Origin: JACDAL01 sp963849115
GTDB lineage: Bacteria; Actinomycetota; CADDZG01; WHSQ01
Direction of reading: 5' to 3'
Length of the DNA: 64,000 bases
NCBI GenBank assembly: GCA_963849115.1
Contig: CAWKGK010000007.1
Location: 1 to 64,000 of the forward strand
Part shown: positions 49,429 through 57,931 of the stretch, piece after piece
Position numbering within the stretch: position 1 is the first letter of the stretch
Layout: the number at the start of each line of letters is the position of its first letter
Translations under genes and position numbers: made by a program
Notes under the pieces: model-generated
The model's input: the letters and a program-made list of their open reading frames with translations, nothing else
The model's database searches: none
Told to the model about the DNA's origin: nothing

Positions 49429-52400
49429 CTACGGCCGCCGACTGAGCTTGGCGGCGGCGCGCTCGGCCAACACAGCGTTGCCTTTTCGCTTATAGAGCTC
49501 GACGGCCCTCCTCAGGTGAGCCTCGGCGGGCCGGCCGGCCAGCTCGAGGACTTCGGCAAGGTCGACCAGGGCGGCGGCATGCGCGGAGAGATCGTCGGTG
49601 CCCTCCGCAAGCGTCACGGCAGCTTGAGCAAGCTCGACGGCGCCGGCGTAGTCCCCGTTCCGCGCTTGAATCTTCGCCGCAACGGGCGCCCATTCGATGC
49701 GCGCTGCAGGATCGTCCTCGGGGGTGAGCTTTTCGGCCCGGCGAACATAGATCTCCGCCTCCTGGTAGCGGCCCTGCTCGTAGAGGGCACGGGCCAGATA
49801 GGAGGCAGCCACGATCCGGGCATTGACCTCGCCCAAACTCTCAAGCGACTCGTAGCTCGCCCTGAACTCTCTCTCGGCCGACCGCCACTCGCCGGCAAGG
49901 AACTCCACAATGCCTGTTCCCACTGTGATCTCCGCCACCAGCCCGGCGCCGAGCTCGTCGAGAAGAGCGCGGCTGCGAGACACCATCCTCCGCGCGTCAT
50001 CGAAGCGGCCCTCCATGGCGGCGAGCCCCGCCAGCCGGATCAGACAGCCTCCCTCAACGAGCAGGTTGTCGCCGAAACGTCGGCGCAGGTCTTCGAGCCG
50101 CGCGATGCCATCCGACACCGGCGCCGGGCCCCAGAGCGACGAGCTTGCGTACCACTCCAAGATCTTGCGCTCCTCTTCCTCGTCGGAGGCGAGGCGAGCG
50201 TGAGTCAAGGCCAGCTGGAGAGCCTGATCGGCCGCGGCGAAGTGATAGTTGTTCTGGAGCACCAGGGCCCGCAGCCGGTGCGCCAGGGCAAGCCCGAGCT
50301 CATCCGAGAGCCCCTCGAACACGACGATTGCCCGGGCCGCCTCGGCCAGCGCCTCATCCCTCCAGCCGGTCACGTTGTGAGTCCACGAGCGCGCTTCCCA
50401 CAGGGCGACGGCGGCGCGCGCCTCCAACTGCGGCAGGTTCCGCCGCCTCGCTTGCTTCCGGGCTTCATCTAACAGGGTCTCTGCCGGCTGCATGTCGCCC
50501 GCATCCATATGGCAAGAGGACAGGTCGATCATCACGGGGATGCGCTCGGGGGCGTCGACGGCGGAGACCTTGAGAGCCCGCTGAAGCGACGCCGCCGCCC
50601 CCGGGAGATCGCCCCGCCTGCGAGCCCGGCGCCCCACATCTGCCAGCAGGGCGGCGGCTCGCCGTCCGAGTGCGTGCTGCCTCGCCGACCGATCGCCCAA
50701 CTCCTGGCGAAACGTGAACGTGCGCTCGAGGTGGTAGGCCAAGGTCTCGTCGGATGAACGCTCCCGAGATCTCTCCAGCCACGCCGCAAGGCTCTCGTGC
50801 AAATCGGCCCGACGTTGTTTGGGAATGGCCTCATAGACGACCTCTCTGACGAGGTTATGGCGGAATGCAAAGGGGCCGCCTTTCCCCCGCTCATCCTCAC
50901 GGACGAGGTCCTTGCGCACCAAGCTCGCTATGAGCTCCGGAACTCGTGGCGCCACCACAGCCACCGAAAGTTCTGTCAGGGCGATCTCGTCGAAGGTGGG
51001 GCCAATCAGCGAAGCCTGTTCGAGCACCTGCCGCTCCTCGCGCCCCACTGCATCGACGCGCGCCTCGATCAGAGCTCGGATGGTGGGCGGGATCGAGAGA
51101 GGACTCCGCGTTTCGATACTCGACCGCGTCCCGTTCCCCTCGAGGGCGCCGCTTTCGGACAGCATTGCGAAGATCTCTTCGACGTAAAGGGGATTGCCCT
51201 GAGCCGTGTCGATGATGCTGTCGGCCGTCTTCAGGTCGAGCTGCCGATCTCCGAGGAGGTTGCTGAGAACCGATCTCGAGCCCTGCGCGTCCAGGGGGCC
51301 GAGGGTCAGGGAGGAGGCGTTGAGCTTGCCCGCGCTCCAGTGGGCGTGAGTGTCGAGAAATTCCGGCCGCCCGGCACACACGAGGAGCAGGGGGCCGCGC
51401 GTCCAGTCGGCGAGATGCTCGACAACTTCGAGAAACGCGGGCTCCGCCCAGTGAATGTCGTCCACCACCATGACGACGGGCCGCCGCTCGGCCACCGACT
51501 CCAGCAGCTTGCGAACCGCCCAGGAGCTTTCTTCCGGCGTGGCTGAAGTCTGGGCGCGCGCCAGCATCTGAGTCAGAAGGGGTGCTGCCCTGTCTCCCTC
51601 CGGCACCGACTGGAGCGGCGATGAAAGGGCCGCGACAACTTCTTGCTCAGATGCACCATCGCCCAGGCGCACCACCTGCTTCACGAGCTGCTCGAGAGGC
51701 CACAGCGCTGCGTTCTCACCGTAAGGAAGGCAGCCTGTCCGGAAGACCTCGGCCCGCTCCTCGAGCTCGCGCCCGGCGGCGGACAGGAGGCGCGACTTGC
51801 CAATGCCGGCGGCCCCGAGCACCACCAGCAGGTAGCAGATCTTTGCTTCGGCGACCTGGTCGAGAGCCTGGCGTAGGAGGGCGAGCTCCGTTCCGCGACC
51901 CACCAGCGGAGCCCCGAGTCGTCGCCACCGACCCGGAGTATGCGGTCTCAGCCGTATGGCGTTGTGGGCGTGGACGACCCCGCCCGGAGCGCGGCGGGAG
52001 GCGACCTCAACCGGCTCCGACTCCAGCGCGTCGGATACGAGATGGTAGGTGTCCTTCCCGATGAATATCTCGCCGGGCGCAGCGGCAAGGCCGAGTTCGG
52101 CGGCCCGGTCGACTGCGCTTCCTGTCGGGAGACCGCGGGCCGCAACCGATACTCCGGTGACCGCCTCGCCCGTGTTGACCCCGATGCTCAGATAGGGCCG
52201 GGTGGGTGAGTCGAACTCGATCGCGGCCACAGCGTCACGGGCCTCGAGGGCGGCCCGGACCGCCCGCAAAGCATCGTCCTCGTGGGCGATCGGAATCCCG
52301 AAAACGGCGGTGATGCGGTCCGCCGGGCCGCCTTGAAGCAGCCCTCCGTGCCGCTCGACGGTGGCCCGAACGGTCTCGAAGACCTCGTTCATCACCACGC

Positions 52401-53304
52401 CAGAGTCTTCAGGATCGGCCTGTGTTCCCTCAGGCCATGGCATTGCGACCTCGCAGCTCAGGCTCGTCACGGTCTTGCGACGCCGACGGCGCTCGACCGG
52501 TGGCGGGGATGGCGCCGGGGAGGCGTTCGTGGAGCCGAACTCGAGGTAAGGAGCCTGTTCGAGAATGGCGCGCTCGAGACGCTTGAGATCCGAGCCCGGA
52601 TCGATCCCGAGGTCGTCGAGCAGGAGATCTCGGGCGCGACCGTAGGCCTCCAAAGCATCCGCCTGGCGTCCAGACCGGTACAGAGCCAGCATCCTCGAGG
52701 CATGCAGCCTTTCCCGCAGGGGATGGGCCTCCACGATCTGTTCCAGTTCGCCGACTAACTCCTGATGACGACCCAGAGCCAGATCGGCCTCGATCCGTTC
52801 CTCCAGCACCGCCACGCGGAGCTCTTCTAGTCGAGCAGTCTCCCCCTGTGCGAACGCCGCGTAGGCGAAATCGGCCAGAGCGGGGCCGCGCCACAGCGCC
52901 AGCGCACGCCGGAGCAACTCGGCGACGACGGAGTAATCGCCCGCCGAGGCTGCGGCCCGACCGTCGCTGATCAGGTGCTCGAAGCGCAGCAGATCGAGCT
53001 GCTCAGGCTCAACGGAGAGCTCATACCCGGGTGGCCTGCTGATCAGCACGCGCGCCGCATGCCCGCGCGTCCGATCCGGTTCCAGAGCCTTGCGCAGTCC
53101 CGACACGTACACCTGCAGCGCGGTGGAAGCCGTGCCTGGAGGCTCCCCCTCCCACAGGAGATCGATGAGGCGGTCGGTGGCCACCACCTTGTTGGCGTTG
53201 AGAAGCAAAATCGCCAGCAACGCGCGCTGCTTGGCCCCTCCCAACCGGACGCGCGCTCCCCATGCAGTCACCTCCAAGGGGCCCAGAAGGCCGAACCTGA
53301 GCAT
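49429..53304 (-). CDS. SARP/BTAD-type regulator with cyclase-like, AAA ATPase and TPR domains
   Basis: A 1291-residue AfsR-like regulator. Residues 1-100 are an OmpR-type winged helix (LRFGLLGPLEV, KQRALLAILLLNANKVV), and 100-255 a BTAD domain. Next comes a class III cyclase-like region (about 275-430) whose first metal Asp is missing (LSCEVAM instead of FxDI) although the second Asp is kept (PADRITAVFG), so it is probably inactive. Then an AAA ATPase with P-loop GAAGIGKSRLL near residue 490, and a long TPR end. The ATG at 53304 gives the best N-terminus. A 6-bp inverted repeat, TGCACA-CAT-TGTGCA (53304-53318), overlaps the start and may be an autoregulatory site. Confidence 0.93.
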   Translation of the reverse strand: MLRFGLLGPLEVTAWGARVRLGGAKQRALLAILLLNANKVVATDRLIDLLWEGEPPGTASTALQVYVSGLRKALEPDRTRGHAARVLISRPPGYELSVEPEQLDLLRFEHLISDGRAAASAGDYSVVAELLRRALALWRGPALADFAYAAFAQGETARLEELRVAVLEERIEADLALGRHQELVGELEQIVEAHPLRERLHASRMLALYRSGRQADALEAYGRARDLLLDDLGIDPGSDLKRLERAILEQAPYLEFGSTNASPAPSPPPVERRRRRKTVTSLSCEVAMPWPEGTQADPEDSGVVMNEVFETVRATVERHGGLLQGGPADRITAVFGIPIAHEDDALRAVRAALEARDAVAAIEFDSPTRPYLSIGVNTGEAVTGVSVAARGLPTGSAVDRAAELGLAAAPGEIFIGKDTYHLVSDALESEPVEVASRRAPGGVVHAHNAIRLRPHTPGRWRRLGAPLVGRGTELALLRQALDQVAEAKICYLLVVLGAAGIGKSRLLSAAGRELEERAEVFRTGCLPYGENAALWPLEQLVKQVVRLGDGASEQEVVAALSSPLQSVPEGDRAAPLLTQMLARAQTSATPEESSWAVRKLLESVAERRPVVMVVDDIHWAEPAFLEVVEHLADWTRGPLLLVCAGRPEFLDTHAHWSAGKLNASSLTLGPLDAQGSRSVLSNLLGDRQLDLKTADSIIDTAQGNPLYVEEIFAMLSESGALEGNGTRSSIETRSPLSIPPTIRALIEARVDAVGREERQVLEQASLIGPTFDEIALTELSVAVVAPRVPELIASLVRKDLVREDERGKGGPFAFRHNLVREVVYEAIPKQRRADLHESLAAWLERSRERSSDETLAYHLERTFTFRQELGDRSARQHALGRRAAALLADVGRRARRRGDLPGAAASLQRALKVSAVDAPERIPVMIDLSSCHMDAGDMQPAETLLDEARKQARRRNLPQLEARAAVALWEARSWTHNVTGWRDEALAEAARAIVVFEGLSDELGLALAHRLRALVLQNNYHFAAADQALQLALTHARLASDEEEERKILEWYASSSLWGPAPVSDGIARLEDLRRRFGDNLLVEGGCLIRLAGLAAMEGRFDDARRMVSRSRALLDELGAGLVAEITVGTGIVEFLAGEWRSAEREFRASYESLESLGEVNARIVAASYLARALYEQGRYQEAEIYVRRAEKLTPEDDPAARIEWAPVAAKIQARNGDYAGAVELAQAAVTLAEGTDDLSAHAAALVDLAEVLELAGRPAEAHLRRAVELYKRKGNAVLAERAAAKLSRRP

Positions 53305-53318
53305 GCACACATTGTGCA
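53304..53318. promoter_or_regulatory. Inverted repeat overlapping the start of the SARP gene
   Basis: TGCACA and TGTGCA arms enclose CAT. The site covers the ATG of the SARP regulator, so a bound protein would block its expression. It may also be a chance CG-poor palindrome. Confidence 0.4.
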
Positions 53319-53356
53319 CAGGCCCGGATCACCCGCGTAAGTGGAAATGAGGAATC

Positions 53357-53374
53357 TCTTTAGCGTTTCTTTAG
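53357..53374 (+). promoter_or_regulatory. Heptamer direct repeat with 11-bp period, candidate SARP binding site
   Basis: TCTTTAG is at 53357-53363 and again at 53368-53374, exactly one helical turn apart. SARP regulators such as AfsR and ActII-ORF4 bind heptamer direct repeats with 11-bp period placed just upstream of -10 regions. This lies between the divergent SARP gene and the 25-codon gene, on the strand of the latter. No strong -10 was found at the expected distance. Confidence 0.55.
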
Positions 53375-53426
53375 TGGGCCCTGAGATCCTAGTCACATCC
53401 TCAACCGGGCACTCCGGCGGGGGGCT

Positions 53427-53449
53427 GGGAACGCAGACAGGCGTTACCC
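53427..53449 (+). promoter_or_regulatory. Leader hairpin before the 25-codon gene
   Basis: GGGAACGC and GCGTTACCC pair with one bulged base around AGACAG. It is in the leader of the 25-codon gene, about ten bases before the Shine-Dalgarno sequence. It could be a regulatory RNA element. Confidence 0.4.
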
Positions 53450-53471
53450 GACTAGGACTGGGAGGTCCCTA

Positions 53472-53549
53472 ATGAAGTTTCGACTCATCGCACTGGCGAG
53501 CGCACTGACGGCACTGTTTCAGGTTGCCGGCGCTCAGTGGCGCTGGTAG
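53472..53549 (+). CDS. 25-residue signal-peptide-like small protein
   Basis: A tiny gene with GGGAGG six bases before the ATG. The product starts MKFRLIALASALTALFQVAGAQWRW: a positive N-terminus, hydrophobic core, and an AGA motif that fits signal peptidase cleavage, leaving a short QWRW-like tail. It lies divergent from the SARP regulator behind an 11-bp-period heptamer repeat, and is followed by a very strong hairpin. It could be a pheromone-like peptide or a membrane-inserted regulator. Conservation is unknown; the ORF is short enough to be chance, but the start signals and flanking sites argue otherwise. Confidence 0.5.
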   Translation: MKFRLIALASALTALFQVAGAQWRW

Positions 53550-53572
53550 CAGACAAACACCAGCAGCTTCCT

Positions 53573-53609
53573 GCGCTCGAGGGGGGTTCATCGAACCCCC
53601 CTCGAGCGC
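53573..53609 (+). terminator. Strong hairpin terminator after the 25-codon gene
   Basis: A 16-bp perfect stem with arms GCGCTCGAGGGGGGTT and AACCCCCCTCGAGCGC around a 5-nt loop. It starts 24 bp after the small gene. No U-rich tail is visible, as often in this GC range. It isolates the small gene from the cyclophilin gene downstream. Confidence 0.8.
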
Positions 53610-53697
53610 GTCCGGGGGCTGGGGCTGAGCTCGAGGGCAAGCCGCGGAGCATCGAACCTTAGACTCCCTTCCCAAGCGACCGACCGGAAGGATTGAC

Positions 53698-54213
53698 ATG
53701 GCTTCGACCGCAATCTTCGTAACGAGCGCCGGGAGTTTCAAGGCCCGGCTGATGCCCGACCACGCCCCCACCACGGTTGCCAACTTCGTCGACCTCGCCC
53801 GGGGCCAGAGACAGTGGAGGGATCCGCGCGACGGGACATCCAAGTCAGACCCCCTCTATGATGGCACCATCTTTCACCGCGTGATCCCGGGATTCATGAT
53901 TCAGGGAGGCGACCCGGAGGGAACCGGGCGAGGAGGTCCCGGCTACAGGTTCGAGGATGAATGCCCTCCCGGAGCACCAAAGTTCGATCGGGCCGGATTG
54001 CTGGCGATGGCTAACGCCGGGCCCAATACGAACGGCTCCCAGTTTTTCGTAACCCTGGCACCTACTGCCTGGCTCACGGGCAAGCACACGATCTTCGGAG
54101 AAGTGACAGAGGGCATGGACGTCGTCGAGGCTATCGGGGCCACCGATACGGGCCCGCAGGACCGCCCGGCCACCGATGTCGTGCTCGAGAAGGTTGAGAT
54201 CGAGGACGACTAG
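53698..54213 (+). CDS. Cyclophilin-type peptidyl-prolyl cis-trans isomerase
   Basis: A 171-residue cytosolic cyclophilin of typical bacterial length: FVDLARGQR, YDGTIFHRVIPGFMIQGGDPEGTGRGGPGYRFEDE, LLAMANAGPNTNGSQFFVTLAPTAWLTGKHTIFGEV. The catalytic Arg (FHRVI), Phe and His residues are present. It speeds folding at proline peptide bonds. AAGGATTG precedes the ATG. Confidence 0.95.
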   Translation: MASTAIFVTSAGSFKARLMPDHAPTTVANFVDLARGQRQWRDPRDGTSKSDPLYDGTIFHRVIPGFMIQGGDPEGTGRGGPGYRFEDECPPGAPKFDRAGLLAMANAGPNTNGSQFFVTLAPTAWLTGKHTIFGEVTEGMDVVEAIGATDTGPQDRPATDVVLEKVEIEDD

Positions 54214-54225
54214 ATTGGCGTCCAC

Positions 54226-54308
54226 GCGAGAGTGGCGGAATTGGCAGACGCGTCGGCCTTAGGAGCCGGTGTCCCTAGGACGTGGGGGTTCGAGTCCCCC
54301 CTCTCGCA
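54226..54308 (+). tRNA. tRNA-Leu (anticodon TAG)
   Basis: Acceptor arms GCGAGAG and CTCTCGC pair. The D loop TGGCGGAATTGGCAGACGC, the anticodon stem-loop CGGC-CTTAGGA-GCCG (TAG, reading CTA), a long variable arm and the T loop GGTTCGAGTCC are all seen. Length with the long variable arm fits class II tRNA-Leu. The CCA end does not appear to be encoded. Confidence 0.97.
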
Positions 54309-54336
54309 CGCTGTGGTGGGCGACTTTATCAACAGC

Positions 54337-54355
54337 AGCCCCGGTGAGCGGGGCT
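54337..54355 (+). terminator. Hairpin after tRNA-Leu
   Basis: AGCCCC and GGGGCT pair around a 7-nt loop about 28 bp after the tRNA, in a suitable place to end its transcript. A U tract is absent. Confidence 0.5.
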
Positions 54356-54405
54356 CAGCGCGAGAAGTTGGGTGGGCGGCCAGGGGTGGCGGATAGGGTG
54401 ACCCG

Positions 54406-55188
54406 ATGGCCCCCCGAAGCGAGCTTTCCTTCGCCCTCGACCTGGCACGGCTTGGTGGTCGCATCGCGCTCGGTCACTTCAAGCACAACCCGCGGCGGAC
54501 ACTGAAGAGCGACGGCAGTTGGGTCACCGAGGCCGACTGGGCGGTCGAGGCGCAGATCAGGCTGCGGCTGGCGAGAACGTTTCCCGACCACAACGTGCTG
54601 GGAGAAGAGGAGGGGCTGACCGCAGCCGGCGGAGGGCCGGCGAGGGAACGGGCGCCCACCTGGATCATCGACCCCATCGACGGAACTCACAACTACATGG
54701 TGGGCATCCCTGTATGGGCGACGCTGGTGGCTCTGCGAGTGGACGAGGAGTCGATCGTGGGTGTGGCCCACGCGCCCGCCATTCAGGAGACCTACGACGC
54801 GGGCCGCGGGCTTGGAGCTCGCCTCAATGGAGAGACCATCCGGGTAGACGATGTGCCGAGCTTCGATGAAGCCAGTTACTTCTCCTCCGGAGAAGCGGCC
54901 GGACCCTCAGGGGTCGAAGCTCTTCACCACGAGCTGATCGCTCGCTGCTGGCGCCACCGCGGCTTCGGCGACTTCTGGGGACACATGCTGGTGGCCAGGG
55001 GAGCGGGGCACGTGATGCTGGAGCCGGAGCTCAACCTTTGGGACGTGGCCGCTCTGGAGCCGATTGTGGAGGAGGCCGGAGGGCACCTCTCGGGCCTCGA
55101 CGGGAAGGCCTGGAAGAAGGGACCCTGCCTCACCACCTGCGACTCGCTTCACGACCAGGTCTTGGACCTCGCCGGCACCCGCACCTGA
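54406..55188 (+). CDS. Inositol monophosphatase-family phosphatase (HisN-like)
   Basis: A 260-residue Mg-dependent phosphatase: SDGSWVTEADWAVEAQIRLRL, GEEEGLT, the metal-site motif WIIDPIDGTHNYMVGIPVWATL and the second motif LNLWDVAALEPIVEEAGG. The spacing resembles actinobacterial HisN (histidinol-phosphate phosphatase) more than inositol monophosphatase, but his genes are not adjacent, so the substrate is uncertain. Confidence 0.87.
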   Translation: MAPRSELSFALDLARLGGRIALGHFKHNPRRTLKSDGSWVTEADWAVEAQIRLRLARTFPDHNVLGEEEGLTAAGGGPARERAPTWIIDPIDGTHNYMVGIPVWATLVALRVDEESIVGVAHAPAIQETYDAGRGLGARLNGETIRVDDVPSFDEASYFSSGEAAGPSGVEALHHELIARCWRHRGFGDFWGHMLVARGAGHVMLEPELNLWDVAALEPIVEEAGGHLSGLDGKAWKKGPCLTTCDSLHDQVLDLAGTRT

Positions 55189-55264
55189 GCTGGTTCTAAG
55201 CCGGAAGAAGGGCGGATTCCGCACGGTTCCTGGCATAAGGCTCAATTACGGGGGGGCCAAGGCA

Positions 55265-56506
55265 CTAGGGGGAGAGCCGCTCCAGCACCCACCCGGCCCC
55301 CTCACGCCGATAGCGGAGCCGGTCGTGAAGCCGGTCGTCGCGGCCCTGCCACAGCTCGATCTCCTCAGGAGCAAGCCGGAACCCACCCCAGAACGGGGGC
55401 GGCGGGATCTCCCTTTCACCGTAGGCGAGGTCGAGGCGTGCAACCTCTGACTCGAGTACCCCCCGGTCGGCGATGACCTCACTCTGGCGCGACGCCCACG
55501 CCCCCAGACGGCTGCCGCGGGGGCGGCTCGAGAAATAGGCCTCAACCTCCCCAGCCGGCACCGCGGACACAGACCCGGTGATCCGCAGCTGACGTTCGAG
55601 CTCGAACCAGTAGAGGACGAGGGCCGCGTGGGGATTCTCGGCGAGCTCCCGGCCCTTGCGCGACTCGAGGTTGGTGAAGAATATGAAACCGCGCTCGTCG
55701 AATCCCTTGAGCAGGACGATGCGGGCCGACGGCCGTCCCGAGGCCGTGGCGGTGGCGAGCGTCATGGCGTTGGGGAAGGCAATTCCGGCCTCGAGCGCCT
55801 CCTTCATCCACACCGAGAATTGGGCGATGGGATCGGGGTCGAGGTCCTCCTCCAACAACGGAACCTCGTCGTGAGGCCGTCTGAGGCCGGCGATCATGCG
55901 GCTTTGGCTCTCGAAGTCGGGGCCGCTCGCCACCCTGATCTGCTGCGCCAGCTTCCTGAAGGCGCGCCCGCGGTGGCTGAAGGAGAGCTTCTCCGCCAGG
56001 GGGATCTCGCCCATGGTGCGGCTTTCCCCCACCGGCACTACATGAGGGTCATATCCGAAACCAAGTTTCCCCCTGCCCTCGCGCACGACTCGGCCCTCGC
56101 AGGCCCCGTGGGCGACGATCTCTGTACCATCGGGCAACACGAGGGCGGCGACGCATCGGTAGCGGCAACTCAAGTCCTCGTCCGCGACAGGTTCCAGCGC
56201 CGCGATGAGCTTGCGATTGTTGTCCGCGTCGGTGGCGTCCTCGCCGGCGAAGCGGGCGGATCGAACGCCCGGCGCACCCCCCAGTGCGTCGACCTCGAGC
56301 CCGGAATCGTCTGCGATCGCCGACATGCCCGTTGCTTCAGCCACCGCCCGCGCCTTGGCCAGGGCGTTGGCCTCGAAGCTGTAATGAGGCTCCGCCAGCT
56401 CGAGCCCGGGAGCGACATCGTCGAGCAACACCAACTCGATCCCCTCCAGCACCAGCGCAACCTGCTCCGCCTTGTGGCGGTTGCGGGACGCCAGCACCGC
56501 CCTCAT
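55265..56506 (-). CDS. RdgB-PdxH fusion: dITP/XTP pyrophosphatase joined to pyridoxamine 5'-phosphate oxidase
   Basis: A 413-residue open frame. Residues 1-195 are a complete RdgB/HAM1 domain (RAVLASRNRHKAEQVALVLEG, ADDSGLEVDALGGAPGVRSARFAG, GKLGFGYDPHVVPVG, RTMGEIPLAEKLSFSHRGRAF), which hydrolyses non-canonical purine nucleotides. From about 208 a complete PdxH follows (AMTLATATASGRPSARIVLLKGFDERGFIFFTN, SRPRGSRLGAWASRQSEVI, PPPPFWGGFRLAPEEIELWQGRDDRLHDRL), which makes pyridoxal 5'-phosphate. No stop or plausible ribosome-binding site separates them. The ATG overlaps the rph stop (ATGA). An internal ATG at 55898 is the only candidate second start. Confidence 0.9.
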   Translation of the reverse strand: MRAVLASRNRHKAEQVALVLEGIELVLLDDVAPGLELAEPHYSFEANALAKARAVAEATGMSAIADDSGLEVDALGGAPGVRSARFAGEDATDADNNRKLIAALEPVADEDLSCRYRCVAALVLPDGTEIVAHGACEGRVVREGRGKLGFGYDPHVVPVGESRTMGEIPLAEKLSFSHRGRAFRKLAQQIRVASGPDFESQSRMIAGLRRPHDEVPLLEEDLDPDPIAQFSVWMKEALEAGIAFPNAMTLATATASGRPSARIVLLKGFDERGFIFFTNLESRKGRELAENPHAALVLYWFELERQLRITGSVSAVPAGEVEAYFSSRPRGSRLGAWASRQSEVIADRGVLESEVARLDLAYGEREIPPPPFWGGFRLAPEEIELWQGRDDRLHDRLRYRREGAGWVLERLSP

Positions 56507-57204
56507 GAAGCGGGGCGGGCCCCGATCGCCGTGTTCTGCCTCTCGATGAGCTGGCGAATCCCGTCGGTCGCATAGTCGAGCATCTCATCGAGCAGGGCAC
56601 GCCCGAAGGTCCGTCCCTCTGCCGTCCCCTGGACCTCAACCAGCTCACCCGCACCGGTCATCACCACGTTCATGTCGACTTCGGCGCTCGAGTCCTCCGA
56701 GTAATCGAGGTCGAGGCACACGCGGCCCCCCAATACTCCGACGCTGACGGCCGCCACCGAGTCGGTGAGGGCGCTGCCCCCCAGTGCCAGGTGCACCGCC
56801 ACATAGGCCCCCGTGATCGAGGCCGTACGCGTACCGCCGTCGGCTTGCAGCACATCGCAGTCGACCAATACGCTGCGCTCGCCCAAGCCTTCGAGGTCGG
56901 TTACCGCCCGCAGCGAGCGTCCGATGAGGCGCTGGATCTCCTGAGTGCGACCCGAGACCCTCCCCCGATTCACCTCCCGCTGAACACGCTGGGGAGAGGA
57001 GCGCGGCATCATTGCGTACTCGGCGGTCACCCAGCCCCTTCCCTTGTTCTTCATCCAACGTGGAACCGTGTCATCGATCGTGGCCGTGCAGATGACCCGG
57101 GTCTGACCCATCTCGACGAGACAGGAGCCCTCGGCGTAGGGCATGAAGCCGGGGGTGAGATTCACCGGCCGCAGCGCCTGCTCGTCCCGCCCGTCAGACC
57201 TCAT
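56503..57204 (-). CDS. rph: Ribonuclease PH
   Basis: A 233-residue tRNA 3'-trimming phosphorolytic exonuclease: RSDGRDEQALRPVNLTPGFMPYAEGSCL, RVICTATIDDTVPRW, EYAMMPRSSPQRVQREVNRGRVSGRTQEIQRLIGRSLRAV, VLVDCDVLQADGGTRTASITGAYVAVHLA. Arg and Asp residues of the phosphate and substrate sites are present. Its ATG overlaps the upstream MBL stop by 11 nt, and its stop overlaps the RdgB start. The order matches the mycobacterial Rv1340-Rv1341 arrangement. Confidence 0.96.
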   Translation of the reverse strand: MRSDGRDEQALRPVNLTPGFMPYAEGSCLVEMGQTRVICTATIDDTVPRWMKNKGRGWVTAEYAMMPRSSPQRVQREVNRGRVSGRTQEIQRLIGRSLRAVTDLEGLGERSVLVDCDVLQADGGTRTASITGAYVAVHLALGGSALTDSVAAVSVGVLGGRVCLDLDYSEDSSAEVDMNVVMTGAGELVEVQGTAEGRTFGRALLDEMLDYATDGIRQLIERQNTAIGARPAS

Positions 57205-57931
57205 AACGCCGTCCTTGCTCGGCCAGCTCTATGTCGTTGGAGGGGCCCGCGGCGCGCGCCTCGGCCAGCGTTACCGAGTGGTCCTTCTCCGGAGGAAGGT
57301 GGGTGAGCAACGTCTTGCGGGCGCCGACGGCGGCTGCGATCGCGCCCGCCTGGGTGCCGTTCAGGTGGCCCTCCCAGCTCGCCCCACCCTGGAGGGTGGC
57401 CTCGCAGACGAACAGGTCGGCGTCGTGAGCGAGCGCCTCGAAATCGGCGGCGGGGCCCGTATCCGCCGAGTACGCCAACACTCTGCCCCCCGTCTCGATC
57501 CGCACGCCCAGTGTCTCCGGAGGGTGGGCCATGGGCACGAAGCTGAGGCTTGCGTCCTTTAGCTCGAGCCGCTCCGAGCCCGACACCGAGCGCAGCTCGA
57601 AGACGTCGTCCATGTCCGAGTCAAAGATGTTGAGGGCTTCGAGCGCCCCCTGCGGCGCCCACAGAGGGATCGGAGGCAGCCGTCCCTGGATACCGAGATA
57701 GCGCGCGTGAAGGGCCTGGAAGACGTCGGTGGTGTGATCGGGATGACGGTGAGTGAGCAGGACTCCTGAGAGCTCCCAATAATCGGTCGTCGAGCACAGG
57801 CTCTGCCAGGTCCCGGCCCCCGCATCGAGCCACAGCTTGAAGCCGTCCCACTCGACCAGATAGCCGGAGCATGCCCGGTCGGCCGTGGCAAACATACCGG
57901 AGGTGCCGAGGATCGTGATCGCGAGGGTCAC
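57194..57931 (-). CDS. Metallo-beta-lactamase fold hydrolase (Rv1339-like)
   Basis: A 245-residue MBL-fold protein: ITILGTSGMFATADRACSGYLVEWDGFKLWLDAGAG, the metal motif LLTHRHPDHTTDVF, LAYSADTGPAADFEALAHDADLFVCEA and KTLLTHLPP. In Mycobacterium the protein between murI and rph (Rv1339) is reported to be an atypical class II cAMP phosphodiesterase. This gene occupies the same place, so the same role is likely. The GTG overlaps the murI stop (GTGA). Two class III cyclase-like genes elsewhere in the window make a cAMP role of interest. Confidence 0.9.
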   Translation of the reverse strand: MTLAITILGTSGMFATADRACSGYLVEWDGFKLWLDAGAGTWQSLCSTTDYWELSGVLLTHRHPDHTTDVFQALHARYLGIQGRLPPIPLWAPQGALEALNIFDSDMDDVFELRSVSGSERLELKDASLSFVPMAHPPETLGVRIETGGRVLAYSADTGPAADFEALAHDADLFVCEATLQGGASWEGHLNGTQAGAIAAAVGARKTLLTHLPPEKDHSVTLAEARAAGPSNDIELAEQGRRYEV

